Made by a program: the position numbers and the translations under genes. Below, piece after piece: positions 27,152 to 36,773 of a stretch of 64,000 nucleotides of DNA (position 1 is the stretch's first letter; each line of letters opens with the position of its first letter). Under the pieces are notes generated by a model. That model searched no databases, was not told the DNA's origin, and saw only the letters and a program-made list of their open reading frames with translations. The DNA is taken from assembly GCF_014203855.1 (NCBI RefSeq), contig NZ_JACHJV010000001.1, positions 1,178,001-1,242,000 of the forward strand, written 5' to 3'. This stretch comes from Kitasatospora kifunensis (GTDB lineage Bacteria; Actinomycetota; Actinomycetes; Streptomycetales; Streptomycetaceae).

Positions 27152-27376
27152 TCAAGCGGCATGCCGGTGCTCGCGAATCACTCCGCCGAGCCGATCGTGT
27201 CGGCGTATGTCCAGACGGGCGATTCGCCCAGGGTCGGTGATCGGTTCGGGGACCGCGCGCGGGGGCGCCGCCTGGTTCATGGCCTGATGGGGCCAATGCG
27301 CATTGTGATGCTGCACGAACTCGCGCAGGGCGTGGCGCAGGTGCTGACGCACCGTCGGACGGCTCTCGTCGCGCAC
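27152..27376 (-). mobile_element. rve-type transposase C-terminal remnant
   Basis: Minus strand: A-L-R-E-F-V-Q-H-H-N-A-H-W-P-H-Q-A, then D-R-L-G-G-V-I-R-E-H-R-H-A-A and a stop. This is the characteristic tail of integrase-core transposases. The catalytic part is absent, and the SARP gene's 3' end is 44 bp away. Confidence 0.7.
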
Positions 27377-27419
27377 CGGCTGCCGGGGCAGCCCCCGCTC
27401 CGGCCCGGGCGGGCCCCCA

Positions 27420-29381
27420 TCAGGTCTGCCGGTCTGTCCGGGCCCAGGCGCGCGCGTAGGCGATCACCAGGTGGTGGCAGGAGTAGTGGCAGGGCCCAGG
27501 GGAGGTCAGCAATGCGGCATCGACCAGCGCCTCCAGGATCCGCTCGGCCTGCGCCTCGGGCAGATCCAGCGCCGCCGCGGCAGCCGAGAGGCTCCAGTCC
27601 CGCGATCGCGTCACCGCCAGGGCGTGCAGCGCCTGGGCCTGCGAACCGGTGAGCCGACCGAAAACCCGGTCGAACGCCTCCGCCAACCCCGCGCCGCCCG
27701 CCTCCAACTCACCCAGCAGGAACGCTTCGTCCGACAACCGGGCCGCAAGCGAGGCCACCGTCCAGGCGGGCCGTCGAGCCAGCCGGGTGGCCAGAGCCCG
27801 CACGGCGAGCGGCAGTTCGCCACACGCGGCGGTGAGCGCGGCGACGGCCGCCGGCTCCGCGCCCGCCCGCTCGGCGCCGAGGATCGCGCAGACCAGCCGG
27901 GCGGACTCGGCCGGCCGAAGGCCCTCGAGCCGGACGGCCGCGCTCACTCCGATCGCCGGACGCGTGCGCGCACTGATCAGCACCGCGCAGCCCGCCGTAC
28001 CCGGCAGCAGCCGGCTGAACTCCGTAGCATCGCCCACATCGTCCAGCACCACCAGGACGGACCGGCCGGCCAGGGCGGACCGGTACAGGGCCGCGCGCTC
28101 GGCGACACCCCCGGGGACCCGCTCCGCGGGCGCCCCGAGTGCTGTCAGGAACCCCGCCAGAACCTCACCCGCACCCACCGGCGCCTCGGTGGAGCCGCGC
28201 AGGCAGGCCCACAACTGCCCGTCGGGGAAGTCGGCGGCGATCGCGTGCGCGGCCGAGACGACCACGGTGCTCTTGCCGACCCCGCCCATCCCCGTGACCA
28301 GCCCCACGGCATGGCCGCCGGCCCGCACCGCGGAGGCCAGCCGCGCGATCTCCTCCTCCCGCCCGACCAGGTCCGCCGGTGGCGAGGGCAGTTGGCGCGG
28401 CGAGGGCAGTTGACTTGGCGGGCAGGGCAGTTGGCCTGGTGGAGGCGTGCCGGTCTCGGCTCCGCCGAAGACCTCGATGCCGACCGGTGCGCTGCGCGGT
28501 TGCGGATCGCACCCGCGCAGAATGGCCTGCTGGACCGCGGCGAGGTCGGCACTCGGATCGATCCCCAGCTCCTGCGCCAGAAGCCCGCGCACCCGATGGA
28601 ACACCTCCAGCGCCTCGGCCTGCCGGCCACACCGGAACAGCGCCGTCATCCGCAGCGCCTGGAGGCGCTCGGCGAACGGGGTGAGCTCACAGGCCGCCGC
28701 CAGATCCGCCAGGATCTCCGCGTGGCGACCGAGCACCAGTTGGCACTCGAACCACTGGAGCCGCGCCCGCTCACGGTGCTGCGCCAGCACCTCGCGCCGG
28801 CGCTCGCAGAGCGGGCCGATCGCGCCGACCAGCGCGGTGGTGCCGTGCCACAGGCCGAGCGCCGCCTGCAGACGCACCGCGTCAACCGCGGCGTCGCCGA
28901 GCAGCGGCGCACCAGCGAGCCGCTCGAACTCCAGAGCATCCACGGCAGTCCGGGGCACATTCAGGGCATACCCCCCGCCGACTCGCACGATCAGCTCCGG
29001 GCCGAGGACCTTCCGCAGCCGCAGCACATAGGTGGTGATCATGGATCCCGCGCTGCGCGTCGGGCTGTCCCCGTACAAGCCGTCGATGAGCTCGTCCACC
29101 CCGACCGACCGCCCCGCCTGCAGCGCCAGCGCGGCGAGCAGCGCGGTCTGGGTCGGCGACATCGCCGGCAGGCGTTCCTGATCCGTCATCACCTCCGGCA
29201 CACCGAGCAGCGCGAAGCGCCACCGAAGCCCGGCCACGGCCGAACCCCGGGACGACGCACTCGGCCGCTCCCCCTCCCGGGGGAACGCGCTGGCCTCCCC
29301 CGCTCGCCAGGCAAATCCCGTGCTCGTCGCCGGCGACATCCCGCCCCACCTTCCCTCTGCGCTCGACCGCCCGATACGCAT
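27420..29381 (-). CDS. SARP/AfsR-type regulator with NB-ARC ATPase domain
   Basis: A 653-aa protein. After a poorly conserved N-terminus, residues of about 52-145 form the OmpR-like DNA-binding domain (R-F-A-L-L-G, then T-T-Y-V-L-R-L-R-K-V-L-G). A bacterial transcriptional activation domain follows (about 150-290, with E-L-G-I-D-P). An NB-ARC domain has its P-loop in G-M-G-G-V-G-K-S-T and Walker B in V-L-V-V-L-D-D-V. SARPs activate natural-product clusters in streptomycetes. The AfsR-type TPR tail is absent, either natural for short forms or trimmed beside the transposase remnant. It is a candidate activator of the genes at 29.5-39 kb, but this is inference. The start may be internal. Confidence 0.85.
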   Translation of the reverse strand: MRIGRSSAEGRWGGMSPATSTGFAWRAGEASAFPREGERPSASSRGSAVAGLRWRFALLGVPEVMTDQERLPAMSPTQTALLAALALQAGRSVGVDELIDGLYGDSPTRSAGSMITTYVLRLRKVLGPELIVRVGGGYALNVPRTAVDALEFERLAGAPLLGDAAVDAVRLQAALGLWHGTTALVGAIGPLCERRREVLAQHRERARLQWFECQLVLGRHAEILADLAAACELTPFAERLQALRMTALFRCGRQAEALEVFHRVRGLLAQELGIDPSADLAAVQQAILRGCDPQPRSAPVGIEVFGGAETGTPPPGQLPCPPSQLPSPRQLPSPPADLVGREEEIARLASAVRAGGHAVGLVTGMGGVGKSTVVVSAAHAIAADFPDGQLWACLRGSTEAPVGAGEVLAGFLTALGAPAERVPGGVAERAALYRSALAGRSVLVVLDDVGDATEFSRLLPGTAGCAVLISARTRPAIGVSAAVRLEGLRPAESARLVCAILGAERAGAEPAAVAALTAACGELPLAVRALATRLARRPAWTVASLAARLSDEAFLLGELEAGGAGLAEAFDRVFGRLTGSQAQALHALAVTRSRDWSLSAAAAALDLPEAQAERILEALVDAALLTSPGPCHYSCHHLVIAYARAWARTDRQT

Positions 29382-29559
29382 CGCACCGGCCGGTCCCTTG
29401 GTCCTGACGGATGCTGGCAGGACCCGATCGACAGACCATTGACGGAACGGGAAACCCGCACGCAGGCACTCGGCCGCGTCGCCGGCGGTGGGGAGCTCAC
29501 TGGTCGTGCTCAGGTCGGCGGCCTGCGGCGGAATCGGTGGGTGGTCCAGGAACGGTCGG

Positions 29560-30147
29560 TCAGGGGGCCAGGTCCTCCGGGTGCCGCCAGCTCACCAGGC
29601 GGGCTCCGTCCGGCGGGGAGTCCACGATGCCCTGCCCGAAGACCCGGTTGATCGAGCTGCCCCCGTTCAGTGAGATGTCGGCGCCGTAGACGTGCAGGGA
29701 GACCGCGCGACCGATGCCGCCGTTCGACACCCGGTGGATGTCCTCGTCAGGCGGCACGAGGAGCTGCACCCGGCCGGTGGAGCAGGTGGTCCGGCCGGCC
29801 GGCACCAGCACCCTGCGGCCGGAGCGGGGAAGCCGCCACAGCCGGTACGCCTGGTCCACCTCGATGCCCTCCACCACACCTGACACACACCAGGAGACAT
29901 GGTCATGTATCTGGGTGGACTGTCCGGGCATCCAGGTCAGGGCCACCACGGAGTGCGTCCGTCCGGCGTGCAGCAGCCGCTGCGAGTATCCGTCGCTGTC
30001 GCCGGCGCACAGCTCGTCGGGAACGATCAGCCCGGCCCGCAGGTACTTGCGCAGGGTGTCCGCGGTGAGCTGGGCGGTCAGAACGTCTGCGGCGGCGTAG
30101 CGCGCGAGGTCGGAGAGGAACTCGTCGAGGTTGGAGCCAGGCTTCAC
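29560..30147 (-). CDS. Cysteine dioxygenase-like cupin
   Basis: A 195-aa cupin. The metal-binding motif is H-D-H (H81, H83) in T-Q-I-H-D-H-V-S-W, and the third His is in D-I-H-R-V-S-N (H138). This matches the type I thiol dioxygenase family, which oxidises Cys or related thiols to sulfinates using Fe(II) and O2. The substrate cannot be read from sequence. It lies 4 bp upstream (in map order) of the SSS symporter stop, on the same strand. It could modify a small thiol or amino acid linked to the nearby biosynthetic genes, or be general metabolism. Confidence 0.8.
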   Translation of the reverse strand: MKPGSNLDEFLSDLARYAAADVLTAQLTADTLRKYLRAGLIVPDELCAGDSDGYSQRLLHAGRTHSVVALTWMPGQSTQIHDHVSWCVSGVVEGIEVDQAYRLWRLPRSGRRVLVPAGRTTCSTGRVQLLVPPDEDIHRVSNGGIGRAVSLHVYGADISLNGGSSINRVFGQGIVDSPPDGARLVSWRHPEDLAP

Positions 30148-30150
30148 GGT

Positions 30151-31881
30151 CTACTGCCCCACCCCGGTGAGCGCGCGGACCTCGAACTTCTCGAAGTCGC
30201 GCCGGTCCGACCCCTCGTCGCGACGGCGGCGGCTGCCGACCAGGGAACCGAGGACCGCGGCCGCGAACCCGATCGGGATCGAGATGATGCCCGGATTCTG
30301 CAGCGGGATCGGTGCGCCGGTGGTGCAGGAGATCAGCGCCGTGGCGTTGCCGACCTGCTTGCTCGACGCCGCCACCCCGCAGTCCTTCGCCTGAGTGGCC
30401 GTCAGCTTCACGGCGGGGACCGTGCCGGTCGCGCCACCCCAGCAGATCGGCGAGAGCAGCACCAGGCCGATCGCGCTGACCAGGCCCGCGTAGATGCCGC
30501 ACTTGGCGCCGAAGGTGGTGAAGCGCCGCCAGAACAGGGTCAGCAGGATCGCCGGCAGGTTGGCCGAGGCCGCGATGGCGAAGGCCAGGGCCACCAGGAA
30601 CGCCACGTTGAGGTCCCTGGCGAAGATCGACAGGGCGACCGCGACCGCGCCGATGACCACGGCAGCGAGCTTCGCCGTGACCAGCTCCTGCCGCTCCGTG
30701 GCCCTGCCCTTGCGAATGACGTTGGCATACAGGTCATGGGCGAACGACGAGGAGGAGGTCAAGGTGAGCCCGGCGACGACTGCCAGGATGGTGGCGAACG
30801 CGACCGCCGCGACGAAGGCGAGCATCAGGGAGCCGCCGGTGGTGCCCGCGCCACCGCCGAGGTGCTCGGCCAGCAGGGTGGCGGCGGTGTTGCCGGACGG
30901 ATCCTTCTCCTTGATCGTCGCCGTGCCGACCAGCGCGGCCGCGGCGAAGCCGAGCACCAGGGTCATCAGGTAGAAGACCCCGATGATGCCGATCGCCCAG
31001 TTCACCGACTTGCGTGCGTCGCGGCCGGTCGGGACGGTGTAGAAGCGGACCAGCACGTGCGGCAGCGCCGCGGTGCCCAGCACCAGGGCGATGCCGAGGC
31101 TGACCAGGTCGAGCTTCGACCAGCCGTCGCTCGACCCGTACTTCAGGCCGGGCTGGAGGAAGGCGTCGCCCTTCTTGGACGCGGTCGCGGCGTCCCCGAG
31201 CAGGTGGCTGACGTCGAACCCGTACTTCGCCAGCACCCACAGGGTCATCGTGGCCGCGCCGGCGATCAGCAGCACTGCCTTGACGATCTGCACCCAGGTG
31301 GTGCCCTTCATCCCGCCGACCACGACGTAGACGATCATCAGGGCACCGACACCCACAATGGTCCAGATCTGCGCACAGGCGCCCTTGACGTCGAGCAACT
31401 GCCCCACAATCGTTGCCGCTCCGACCATCTGCGCGATCAGGTAGAAGATCGAGACCACGATGGTCGACACGCCCGCGGCGGTCCGCATCGGCCCACTGCG
31501 CAGCCGCGCGGCCAGCACGTCGGCCATGGTGAACCGCCCGGTGTTGCGCAGCAGTTCGGCGACCAGCAGGAGCGCGAGCAGCCAGGCGACCAGGAAACCG
31601 ATCGAGTAGAGGAAGCCGTCGTACCCGGAGAGCGCGATGATCCCGGCAATGCCGAGGAAGGAGGCCGCGGACAGGTAGTCGCCCGAGATCGCGATCCCGT
31701 TCTGCAACGCGGAGAACTGACCACCGCCGGTGTAGAAGCCGCCGGTGCCCCGGGTGCTCCGCCGCGCCCAGAGGGTGATGACGAGGGTCACCGCCACCAG
31801 GGCGACGAACAGGCCGATGGTCAGGCCCTTGTTCGATGTCGACTGCGCCGCTGTCGCGGCGAGCGGAAGGTGCTGTGTCAT
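30151..31881 (-). CDS. Sodium/solute symporter, acetate-permease (ActP/MctC) type
   Basis: A 576-aa membrane protein of the SSS family, with about 13 membrane helices. Typical stretches: G-G-F-Y-T-G-G-G-Q, the A-I-S-G-D-Y-L-S-A-A-S-F-L-G sodium-binding region, and G-T-A-A-L-P-H-V-L-V-R-F-Y-T. Family members import acetate, pyruvate or other monocarboxylates. Its ATG (31881) overlaps the stop of the DUF485 gene by 4 bp (ATGA), so they are coupled. DUF485 plus SSS is the usual yjcH-actP arrangement. Confidence 0.9.
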   Translation of the reverse strand: MTQHLPLAATAAQSTSNKGLTIGLFVALVAVTLVITLWARRSTRGTGGFYTGGGQFSALQNGIAISGDYLSAASFLGIAGIIALSGYDGFLYSIGFLVAWLLALLLVAELLRNTGRFTMADVLAARLRSGPMRTAAGVSTIVVSIFYLIAQMVGAATIVGQLLDVKGACAQIWTIVGVGALMIVYVVVGGMKGTTWVQIVKAVLLIAGAATMTLWVLAKYGFDVSHLLGDAATASKKGDAFLQPGLKYGSSDGWSKLDLVSLGIALVLGTAALPHVLVRFYTVPTGRDARKSVNWAIGIIGVFYLMTLVLGFAAAALVGTATIKEKDPSGNTAATLLAEHLGGGAGTTGGSLMLAFVAAVAFATILAVVAGLTLTSSSSFAHDLYANVIRKGRATERQELVTAKLAAVVIGAVAVALSIFARDLNVAFLVALAFAIAASANLPAILLTLFWRRFTTFGAKCGIYAGLVSAIGLVLLSPICWGGATGTVPAVKLTATQAKDCGVAASSKQVGNATALISCTTGAPIPLQNPGIISIPIGFAAAVLGSLVGSRRRRDEGSDRRDFEKFEVRALTGVGQ

Positions 31882-32264
31882 GCCTGGTTCTCCGTCAGTT
31901 CCTGGTCGCCGCCGCGGCCGGCCGGGGCCGGGGCGATCGGTTGGGACACCAACACGCTCCGCAGGGCCTGCGCCAGCGGGTCCAGCCGCCGAGCGGCGAA
32001 CCGGCTGTAGGCAAGGGCGATGCCGAAGGTCGACACGAACTGCAACAGTCCGAAGACCAGGGCGACGTTGACGTTCCCGACGACCTTGGTCGCCATGAAG
32101 CCGCGGGCATAGGCCGAGCAGAGTACGTATGCCAGGAACCAGAGCAGGAACGCCGCCGTCACCGGGAATACGAACCTGCGGTAGGCGGCGCGCAACTCGG
32201 TGAATCGCGGATCGTCGCCGATCCAGGGTGTGTCACGGCGCGACGACACGGCCGGGTCGATCAT
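31878..32264 (-). CDS. DUF485 membrane protein, partner of the symporter
   Basis: A 128-aa protein with two membrane helices (V-T-A-A-F-L-L-W-F-L-A-Y-V-L and V-A-L-V-F-G-L-L-Q-F). DUF485 proteins are nearly always encoded before SSS acetate symporters and are thought to help their activity or assembly. AGAAGGACTCACATG provides a ribosome-binding site. Confidence 0.9.
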   Translation of the reverse strand: MIDPAVSSRRDTPWIGDDPRFTELRAAYRRFVFPVTAAFLLWFLAYVLCSAYARGFMATKVVGNVNVALVFGLLQFVSTFGIALAYSRFAARRLDPLAQALRSVLVSQPIAPAPAGRGGDQELTENQA

Positions 32265-32490
32265 GTGAGTCCTTCTGAGCAGTGCGGAACTTGCCGATGA
32301 ACCGACCGTAGAAGTCCATGGTCAACGAGCGGTCAGCGAGCGGTCAGCGACGGCCTCGTCCCTCTCAACGGGCTCTGATCAGCCGTCGATCGGCTCCATC
32401 CGGGTTTGCGGCGGCTGGGTGTCCAAGCTCCTACCCAACGCGATGCGAGCGGCATCGGGGAGTACCGCCCTGGCCGCCGGGGCGCCGACG

Positions 32491-33825
32491 TCAGTCCTCG
32501 ACGGTGAAGACCGCTGCGGTGCGCGTTTCGGGGCTGGCGCCGAAGCCGATGACCGCGGCCGCCTCGGCGGGCAAGGCCCGTCCGTTGCAGCCTGCTTGGC
32601 CGGCCGGAGTGATGTACATCCCCCACACCGCGTGCCAGTCGGTGACCTTTCCGCTGAGGGGGTCGACGACCGGTTCGGTGCGCGGGACCACCCGGCGCTG
32701 GATGACGGCCCCGGCCCGGCGTCCCGAGGCCAGTGCGGCGACCCACGCCCCGTCCGACACCTGCCAGCCGGCCACGACACCGGTTCCGTTGCTACCGTCG
32801 TTGGGTTTGAGCAGCAGCTCGTCCCGATGGGACCGCGCGTATTCGTCCACGCGGCCGTCCAGCGCCCGGGTCCAGGGCACCAGTCGGTCGATCAGGGCGC
32901 GCTCGGCGCTCGAGAACGCACCATGGAACGCGGGGTCGTGGAGCAGGGCGAGACAGCCCTTGTTGCCGTACAACTCGCTGCCCATCGGGGTCCACAGCAC
33001 GACGCGCCCGTCCTGATGCGCGTGGACGATCAGTTCGAGCAGCGACTCGGACTCCGGAACGCCGCAGATCTGCTCGACGCCGAACGCCCGCAGCACGACG
33101 TCGACACGTGGCGTGTCCGGCTCGCAGGTGAGGAACAGGCCGCCGTCGCGGACCTGGACGTCAGGGAGCTCGCCCAGACGAAAATCCAGTCCATAGCCGC
33201 GCATCAGTTCTTGAAGGGGCTCCCAGCTGCGCCGGTACATGTCCAGTTCGCCCGGCGCTTCCACCAGGGCGATGACCGGCTCCCTGCCGTGAGTGACCGT
33301 CAGGCCGGCTGTCCGCAGCGTCTCGGCCACCTGGCGACCGGTGTCGGTGAATCCGAGCCGGTGGGCGGCGGCGAACGACGCGAAGGAGGGGACGCCCATC
33401 AGTGCGCTCGGGAGCCTGCCCGCGCGGTCGATGCCGCCGAGCTGGCTGACGATGTTGAACTCCAGCAGCTTGAAGCCGTCGCCGTCGTGATACATGTCCG
33501 TGCGTCCGTAGCGCGGCGGCGGGCATGCGCCCAACCGGCTCAGTAGGGCCGATTCGCGTACCCCGACACCGAGAGTGGCGTGGAAACGCGTGTGGTCACC
33601 GTCGAAGAGACGTGTGGGGAGTGAGACGAGCAGGTCGAACAGTGCGTCCACGTCCTGCTCGAAGCCACGGAGTTCAGCCTCCGGGACGAACAGCGGGCGC
33701 GCCAGCAGGCGGTGCCCCGACATCCGGGTGAGCACCGGCGGAAGCTCCGCGTCCGCTACCGCGTGGCGCAGTCGGCTTCCGGGGGCCTGGCATTCCTGGA
33801 GGTAGAGCTCAGTGGTGCGGTCCAT
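32491..33825 (-). CDS. ATP-grasp-type ligase-like protein
   Basis: A 444-aa protein starting at ATG 33825. The central and C-terminal part resembles circularly permuted ATP-grasp enzymes: L-L-L-K-P-N-D-G-S-N-G-T-G-V holds the nucleotide-binding Lys and Gly-rich loop. Earlier motifs are F-K-L-L-E-F-N-I-V-S-Q-L-G-G and G-S-E-L-Y-G-N-K. ATP-grasp ligases join a carboxylate to an amine through an acyl phosphate. Close families include glutathionylspermidine synthase-like and peptide-tailoring enzymes. It diverges from the RiPP radical SAM gene over a 480-bp promoter region, which supports a biosynthetic role. Confidence 0.7.
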   Translation of the reverse strand: MDRTTELYLQECQAPGSRLRHAVADAELPPVLTRMSGHRLLARPLFVPEAELRGFEQDVDALFDLLVSLPTRLFDGDHTRFHATLGVGVRESALLSRLGACPPPRYGRTDMYHDGDGFKLLEFNIVSQLGGIDRAGRLPSALMGVPSFASFAAAHRLGFTDTGRQVAETLRTAGLTVTHGREPVIALVEAPGELDMYRRSWEPLQELMRGYGLDFRLGELPDVQVRDGGLFLTCEPDTPRVDVVLRAFGVEQICGVPESESLLELIVHAHQDGRVVLWTPMGSELYGNKGCLALLHDPAFHGAFSSAERALIDRLVPWTRALDGRVDEYARSHRDELLLKPNDGSNGTGVVAGWQVSDGAWVAALASGRRAGAVIQRRVVPRTEPVVDPLSGKVTDWHAVWGMYITPAGQAGCNGRALPAEAAAVIGFGASPETRTAAVFTVED

Positions 33826-34306
33826 CAGCCGGCTGCTCCCCCGTTGGCAGAACGAAACCCGTGCAGAGTGTCCCCGCGCCGAGTCCCCTCCGCAAGGGGA
33901 GCCGGAGCGGGACTTCGCCCTGGTCCGGCCGACCTGCGCAATCACGCGGAAAGTCGTGTCGCTATCTGCCGACCACCGGCGGTCACATTCCGGAGGAAGT
34001 GGACTTTGCACATCAAGAGACACAAACTTCCTGCAATGGATCAGGCCAGCTCAATTGCCCTGCTACGTATGCAATACCATGAATTCCTGCATTGCACGGA
34101 CCTGTTCCGCTTTCCCTCTCGTGGAAATCCTGTGTCTTCCGGTGCGAACCCTCTTGCGCACACCCCCGGTCATGAACCAAAGTCTGGCGGAGCCGCCCAC
34201 GAGCCCGGCGGGTCACGAACCTGCCGGGGTCCGCACTGCGGCAGCGCATGATAGCTGGCCAGATCCACCGACACCCGCCGATCGTTTCTTAAAAGAAATC
34301 GAGAAA
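33826..34306. promoter_or_regulatory. Divergent intergenic region, lower GC than its surroundings
   Basis: A 480-bp gap between the ATP-grasp and radical SAM genes. The part at about 33950-34150 is clearly less GC-rich than its surroundings, as promoters often are here. Short open frames exist on both strands (for example ATG 34036 to TGA 34251, 71 codons, beginning M-D-Q-A-S-S-I-A-L-L-R), but none has a good ribosome-binding site or codon bias. A precursor peptide for the radical SAM enzyme could hide here, but none is convincing. Confidence 0.5.
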
Positions 34307-36676
34307 ATGCGGATTGCGCTCGTCTCCATGCCGTGGCACCTTCTGGCGACACCTTCCCTGCCGCTTGGCATCCTCCAGGTCCAGACGGAGAAGTGCCGCA
34401 GTCGGCACGACGTACGCTCGCACTTCTTGAACCTGCGCTGGGCCGAACACCTCTATGAGGTCAGCGATGGCGCCATCACGCCGGACGACTACGACTACGT
34501 CGCGAACATAGGCGTCTGGCACGGCATGGGCGACTGGGTGTTCACCTCCGCGCTGTACGGGACCCCGCACTGGCGGCGGGATCGTTTTCGCGCCTATCTG
34601 GCGGAGCACGGCGTGAATCCGGGAAAGTCCGAGGCGATGGCCGGGCACGCCGCAGATTTCGTCACCGCACTGGCGCGGGAGCTCGTCGCCGAGGAGCCGG
34701 ACGTCATCGGGTTCAGCAGCACCTTCCAGCAGAACGTGCCTTCGCTCGCCATGGCCAAGGCCATCAAGGAAATTGCCCCGCACATCCCGATCCTGCTCGG
34801 CGGCGGGAACTGCGATGCACCGATGGGGCCGGCGCTGCAGCGGAACTTCCCTTTCGTGGATTACGTCATCAGCGGTGAGGCCGAGCAGTCCTACGTGGAG
34901 TTCATCGACCATCTCGACGGCGAACTCCCGGCACAGGAGGTCCACGGCCTGTCCTGGACCTCGAAGGACGGGGCCACGGTGACGAACCCGCCCGGTCCGC
35001 TGCTCGCGATGCGCGACGTGCCCTGTCCTGATTTCGGTGACTACTTCAGCGAACTGGAGAAGAGCCCGGTCAGATCGTTCATCAAGCCGACCCTGCTGTA
35101 CGAGGCGGCGCGGGGCTGCTGGTGGGGAGAGAAGCACACCTGCACCTTCTGCGGGCTCAACGGACTGACCATGAAATTCCGCTCCCGCCCACCGGAGCAG
35201 GCTCGCCGCCATCTGCAGGATCTCGTGGAACGCCATCGCATCCTCGACATCGTGGCGGTCGACAACATTCTCGACATGGCGTACCTGCGCACGCTCCTGC
35301 CCGAACTTGCCGCAGCAGACCTCGACTTGAACTTCTACTACGAAGTCAAGTCGAACCTCGGGGAAGAGGATGTCGCGGGGCTCCGCGCCGCGGGCCTGGT
35401 CCACATCCAGCCGGGCATCGAGAACCTCAGCTCGGACGTGCTGAAGATCATGGACAAGGGGGTGCACGCCACCCAGAACATCCGACTCCTGCGCAGCTGC
35501 GAGGAGCACGACGTGACCGTCGACTGGAACTACCTGTACGGCTTCCCCGGCGAGCGGGAGGGTGACTACGCGGCGGTCCTCGACCAGTTACCCGCCCTGT
35601 CGCACCTCCAGCCGCCGGTGGGCCGCGTCCGCATCCTGCTGGAGCGCTACAGCCCCTACTTCGAGCGCCCGGAACTCGGCTTCCCCAACCGCCGCCCGGC
35701 CGCCCTGTACGGCCATGTGTACGACCTGCCCGAGGCCGAACTCCAGGACATCGTCTACCAGTTCGACTCGCCCGCCGTGGGCGTCCAGGAGTCGACGGCC
35801 GTCCGCCTGCGCGCGGCGATCATGACGTGGCGTCAGAACTACCCTGCCAGCAGCCTGCTGGCGAGCTGCGACGAACAGGGCACCCTGCTCGTCGAGGACC
35901 GTCGGGTGGGCTGGCCGCAGCGTCTGATCAGGCTGGAGTCCGCCGAGGCCGCCGCGTACCAGGTACTCCGTACGCCCCGGAACGCAACTGCGCTCCGGAG
36001 GCAGCTGGCCGACCAGGGACATGATGCGGACGCGTCGCAAGTCGAGTCCTGGCTGGGCTCCTGGAAGAAGCAGGGGCTGGTCTTCGAGTCCGACGGACGC
36101 TTCGTCGCCCTGGCCACGAACAGGGCGAGCATCAAACGCGGTGCACTCCCCGCCGCACAGCCGGCCGCGCCCGTTGCAGGCGAGGTCCGCACCGTGTCCT
36201 TCGTCCCGGACAGGGCACGGGAGACGCTGGAGTTCATCGGCACGCTGCGGGACCACACCTCCCGGGCACAGGTGCTTCCCTGGCGGACCGACCTCTCCGG
36301 CCTCCCTGACCCCCGCCTGCTCTACCACCTGAGCCCTCCGGGCCAGGCGGACCAGCCGGCCGAGTTGGACAGTTGGCGGCAAGCCCACCGCTACGGCCTC
36401 CTGCACTACCGCCGGGGACCCGGGTTCGTCGTCGTACACGACTCCCGTCCGGGCGCCCGCCGTGCCGAGATCATCCTGGACACACCCGAATCCGGTGACC
36501 TCCTCGACCACTACGCCACACCGCGGCCGCTGCCGACCGCGGACCACCCCACCTTCCCGGCGGTCCAGGACCTGCTCCGCGACGACCTGCTGCTCGCCCT
36601 GGGAGGGCTCGCGGTCGCGCTGCCCTACCGCCTGCACCGGCTCCCGCTCCCCATCGAGGTGCTGGGGCACGGATGA
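34307..36676 (+). CDS. RiPP maturation B12-type radical SAM protein
   Basis: A 789-aa protein. Residues of about 1-220 form the cobalamin-binding-like domain. The radical SAM domain has Cys271, Cys279 and Cys282 in G-C-W-W-G-x4-C-T-F-C-G-L-N-G (CX7CX2C), the signature of the 'RiPP maturation radical SAM protein 1' family. The C-terminal region (about 540-789) is likely to bind substrate. Known relatives modify ribosomal peptides. The start at ATG 34307 fits the family N-terminus (R-I-A-L-V-S-M-P-W); the frame is open upstream (M-N-Q-S at 34172), but no better ribosome-binding site is seen. A stem-loop follows the stop. The next gene encodes a pentapeptide. Confidence 0.88.
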   Translation: MRIALVSMPWHLLATPSLPLGILQVQTEKCRSRHDVRSHFLNLRWAEHLYEVSDGAITPDDYDYVANIGVWHGMGDWVFTSALYGTPHWRRDRFRAYLAEHGVNPGKSEAMAGHAADFVTALARELVAEEPDVIGFSSTFQQNVPSLAMAKAIKEIAPHIPILLGGGNCDAPMGPALQRNFPFVDYVISGEAEQSYVEFIDHLDGELPAQEVHGLSWTSKDGATVTNPPGPLLAMRDVPCPDFGDYFSELEKSPVRSFIKPTLLYEAARGCWWGEKHTCTFCGLNGLTMKFRSRPPEQARRHLQDLVERHRILDIVAVDNILDMAYLRTLLPELAAADLDLNFYYEVKSNLGEEDVAGLRAAGLVHIQPGIENLSSDVLKIMDKGVHATQNIRLLRSCEEHDVTVDWNYLYGFPGEREGDYAAVLDQLPALSHLQPPVGRVRILLERYSPYFERPELGFPNRRPAALYGHVYDLPEAELQDIVYQFDSPAVGVQESTAVRLRAAIMTWRQNYPASSLLASCDEQGTLLVEDRRVGWPQRLIRLESAEAAAYQVLRTPRNATALRRQLADQGHDADASQVESWLGSWKKQGLVFESDGRFVALATNRASIKRGALPAAQPAAPVAGEVRTVSFVPDRARETLEFIGTLRDHTSRAQVLPWRTDLSGLPDPRLLYHLSPPGQADQPAELDSWRQAHRYGLLHYRRGPGFVVVHDSRPGARRAEIILDTPESGDLLDHYATPRPLPTADHPTFPAVQDLLRDDLLLALGGLAVALPYRLHRLPLPIEVLGHG

Positions 36677-36680
36677 GACC

Positions 36681-36703
36681 CCCGCCGGGCGCCGCCCGGC
36701 GGG
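36681..36703 (+). terminator. Terminator-like stem-loop after the radical SAM gene
   Basis: CCCGCCGGGC, loop GCC, GCCCGGCGGG: a perfect 10-bp stem beginning 5 nt after the TGA. A second, imperfect hairpin follows at about 36713-36746. They should reduce read-through into the pentapeptide gene. Confidence 0.65.
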
Positions 36704-36773
36704 ACACCCACGGCCGCTGTGCCGGGGACACCTCCCCGACAGCGGCGCACGCCATCACAGAAGGGAGAACACC

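Noticed and set aside
27471..29651. A 726-codon plus-strand open frame opposite the SARP gene
   Set aside because: Arg/Gln/Gly-rich shadow; the minus strand encodes recognised SARP and NB-ARC motifs.
29899..32010. A 703-codon plus-strand open frame opposite the symporter genes
   Set aside because: Highly charged, low-complexity shadow of the SSS symporter and DUF485 genes, whose motifs are clear on the minus strand.
34036..34251. 71-codon frame considered as a precursor peptide for the radical SAM enzyme
   Set aside because: No ribosome-binding site, poor codon bias, no repeated core or Cys/Gly pattern; other frames in the same stretch look equally good.
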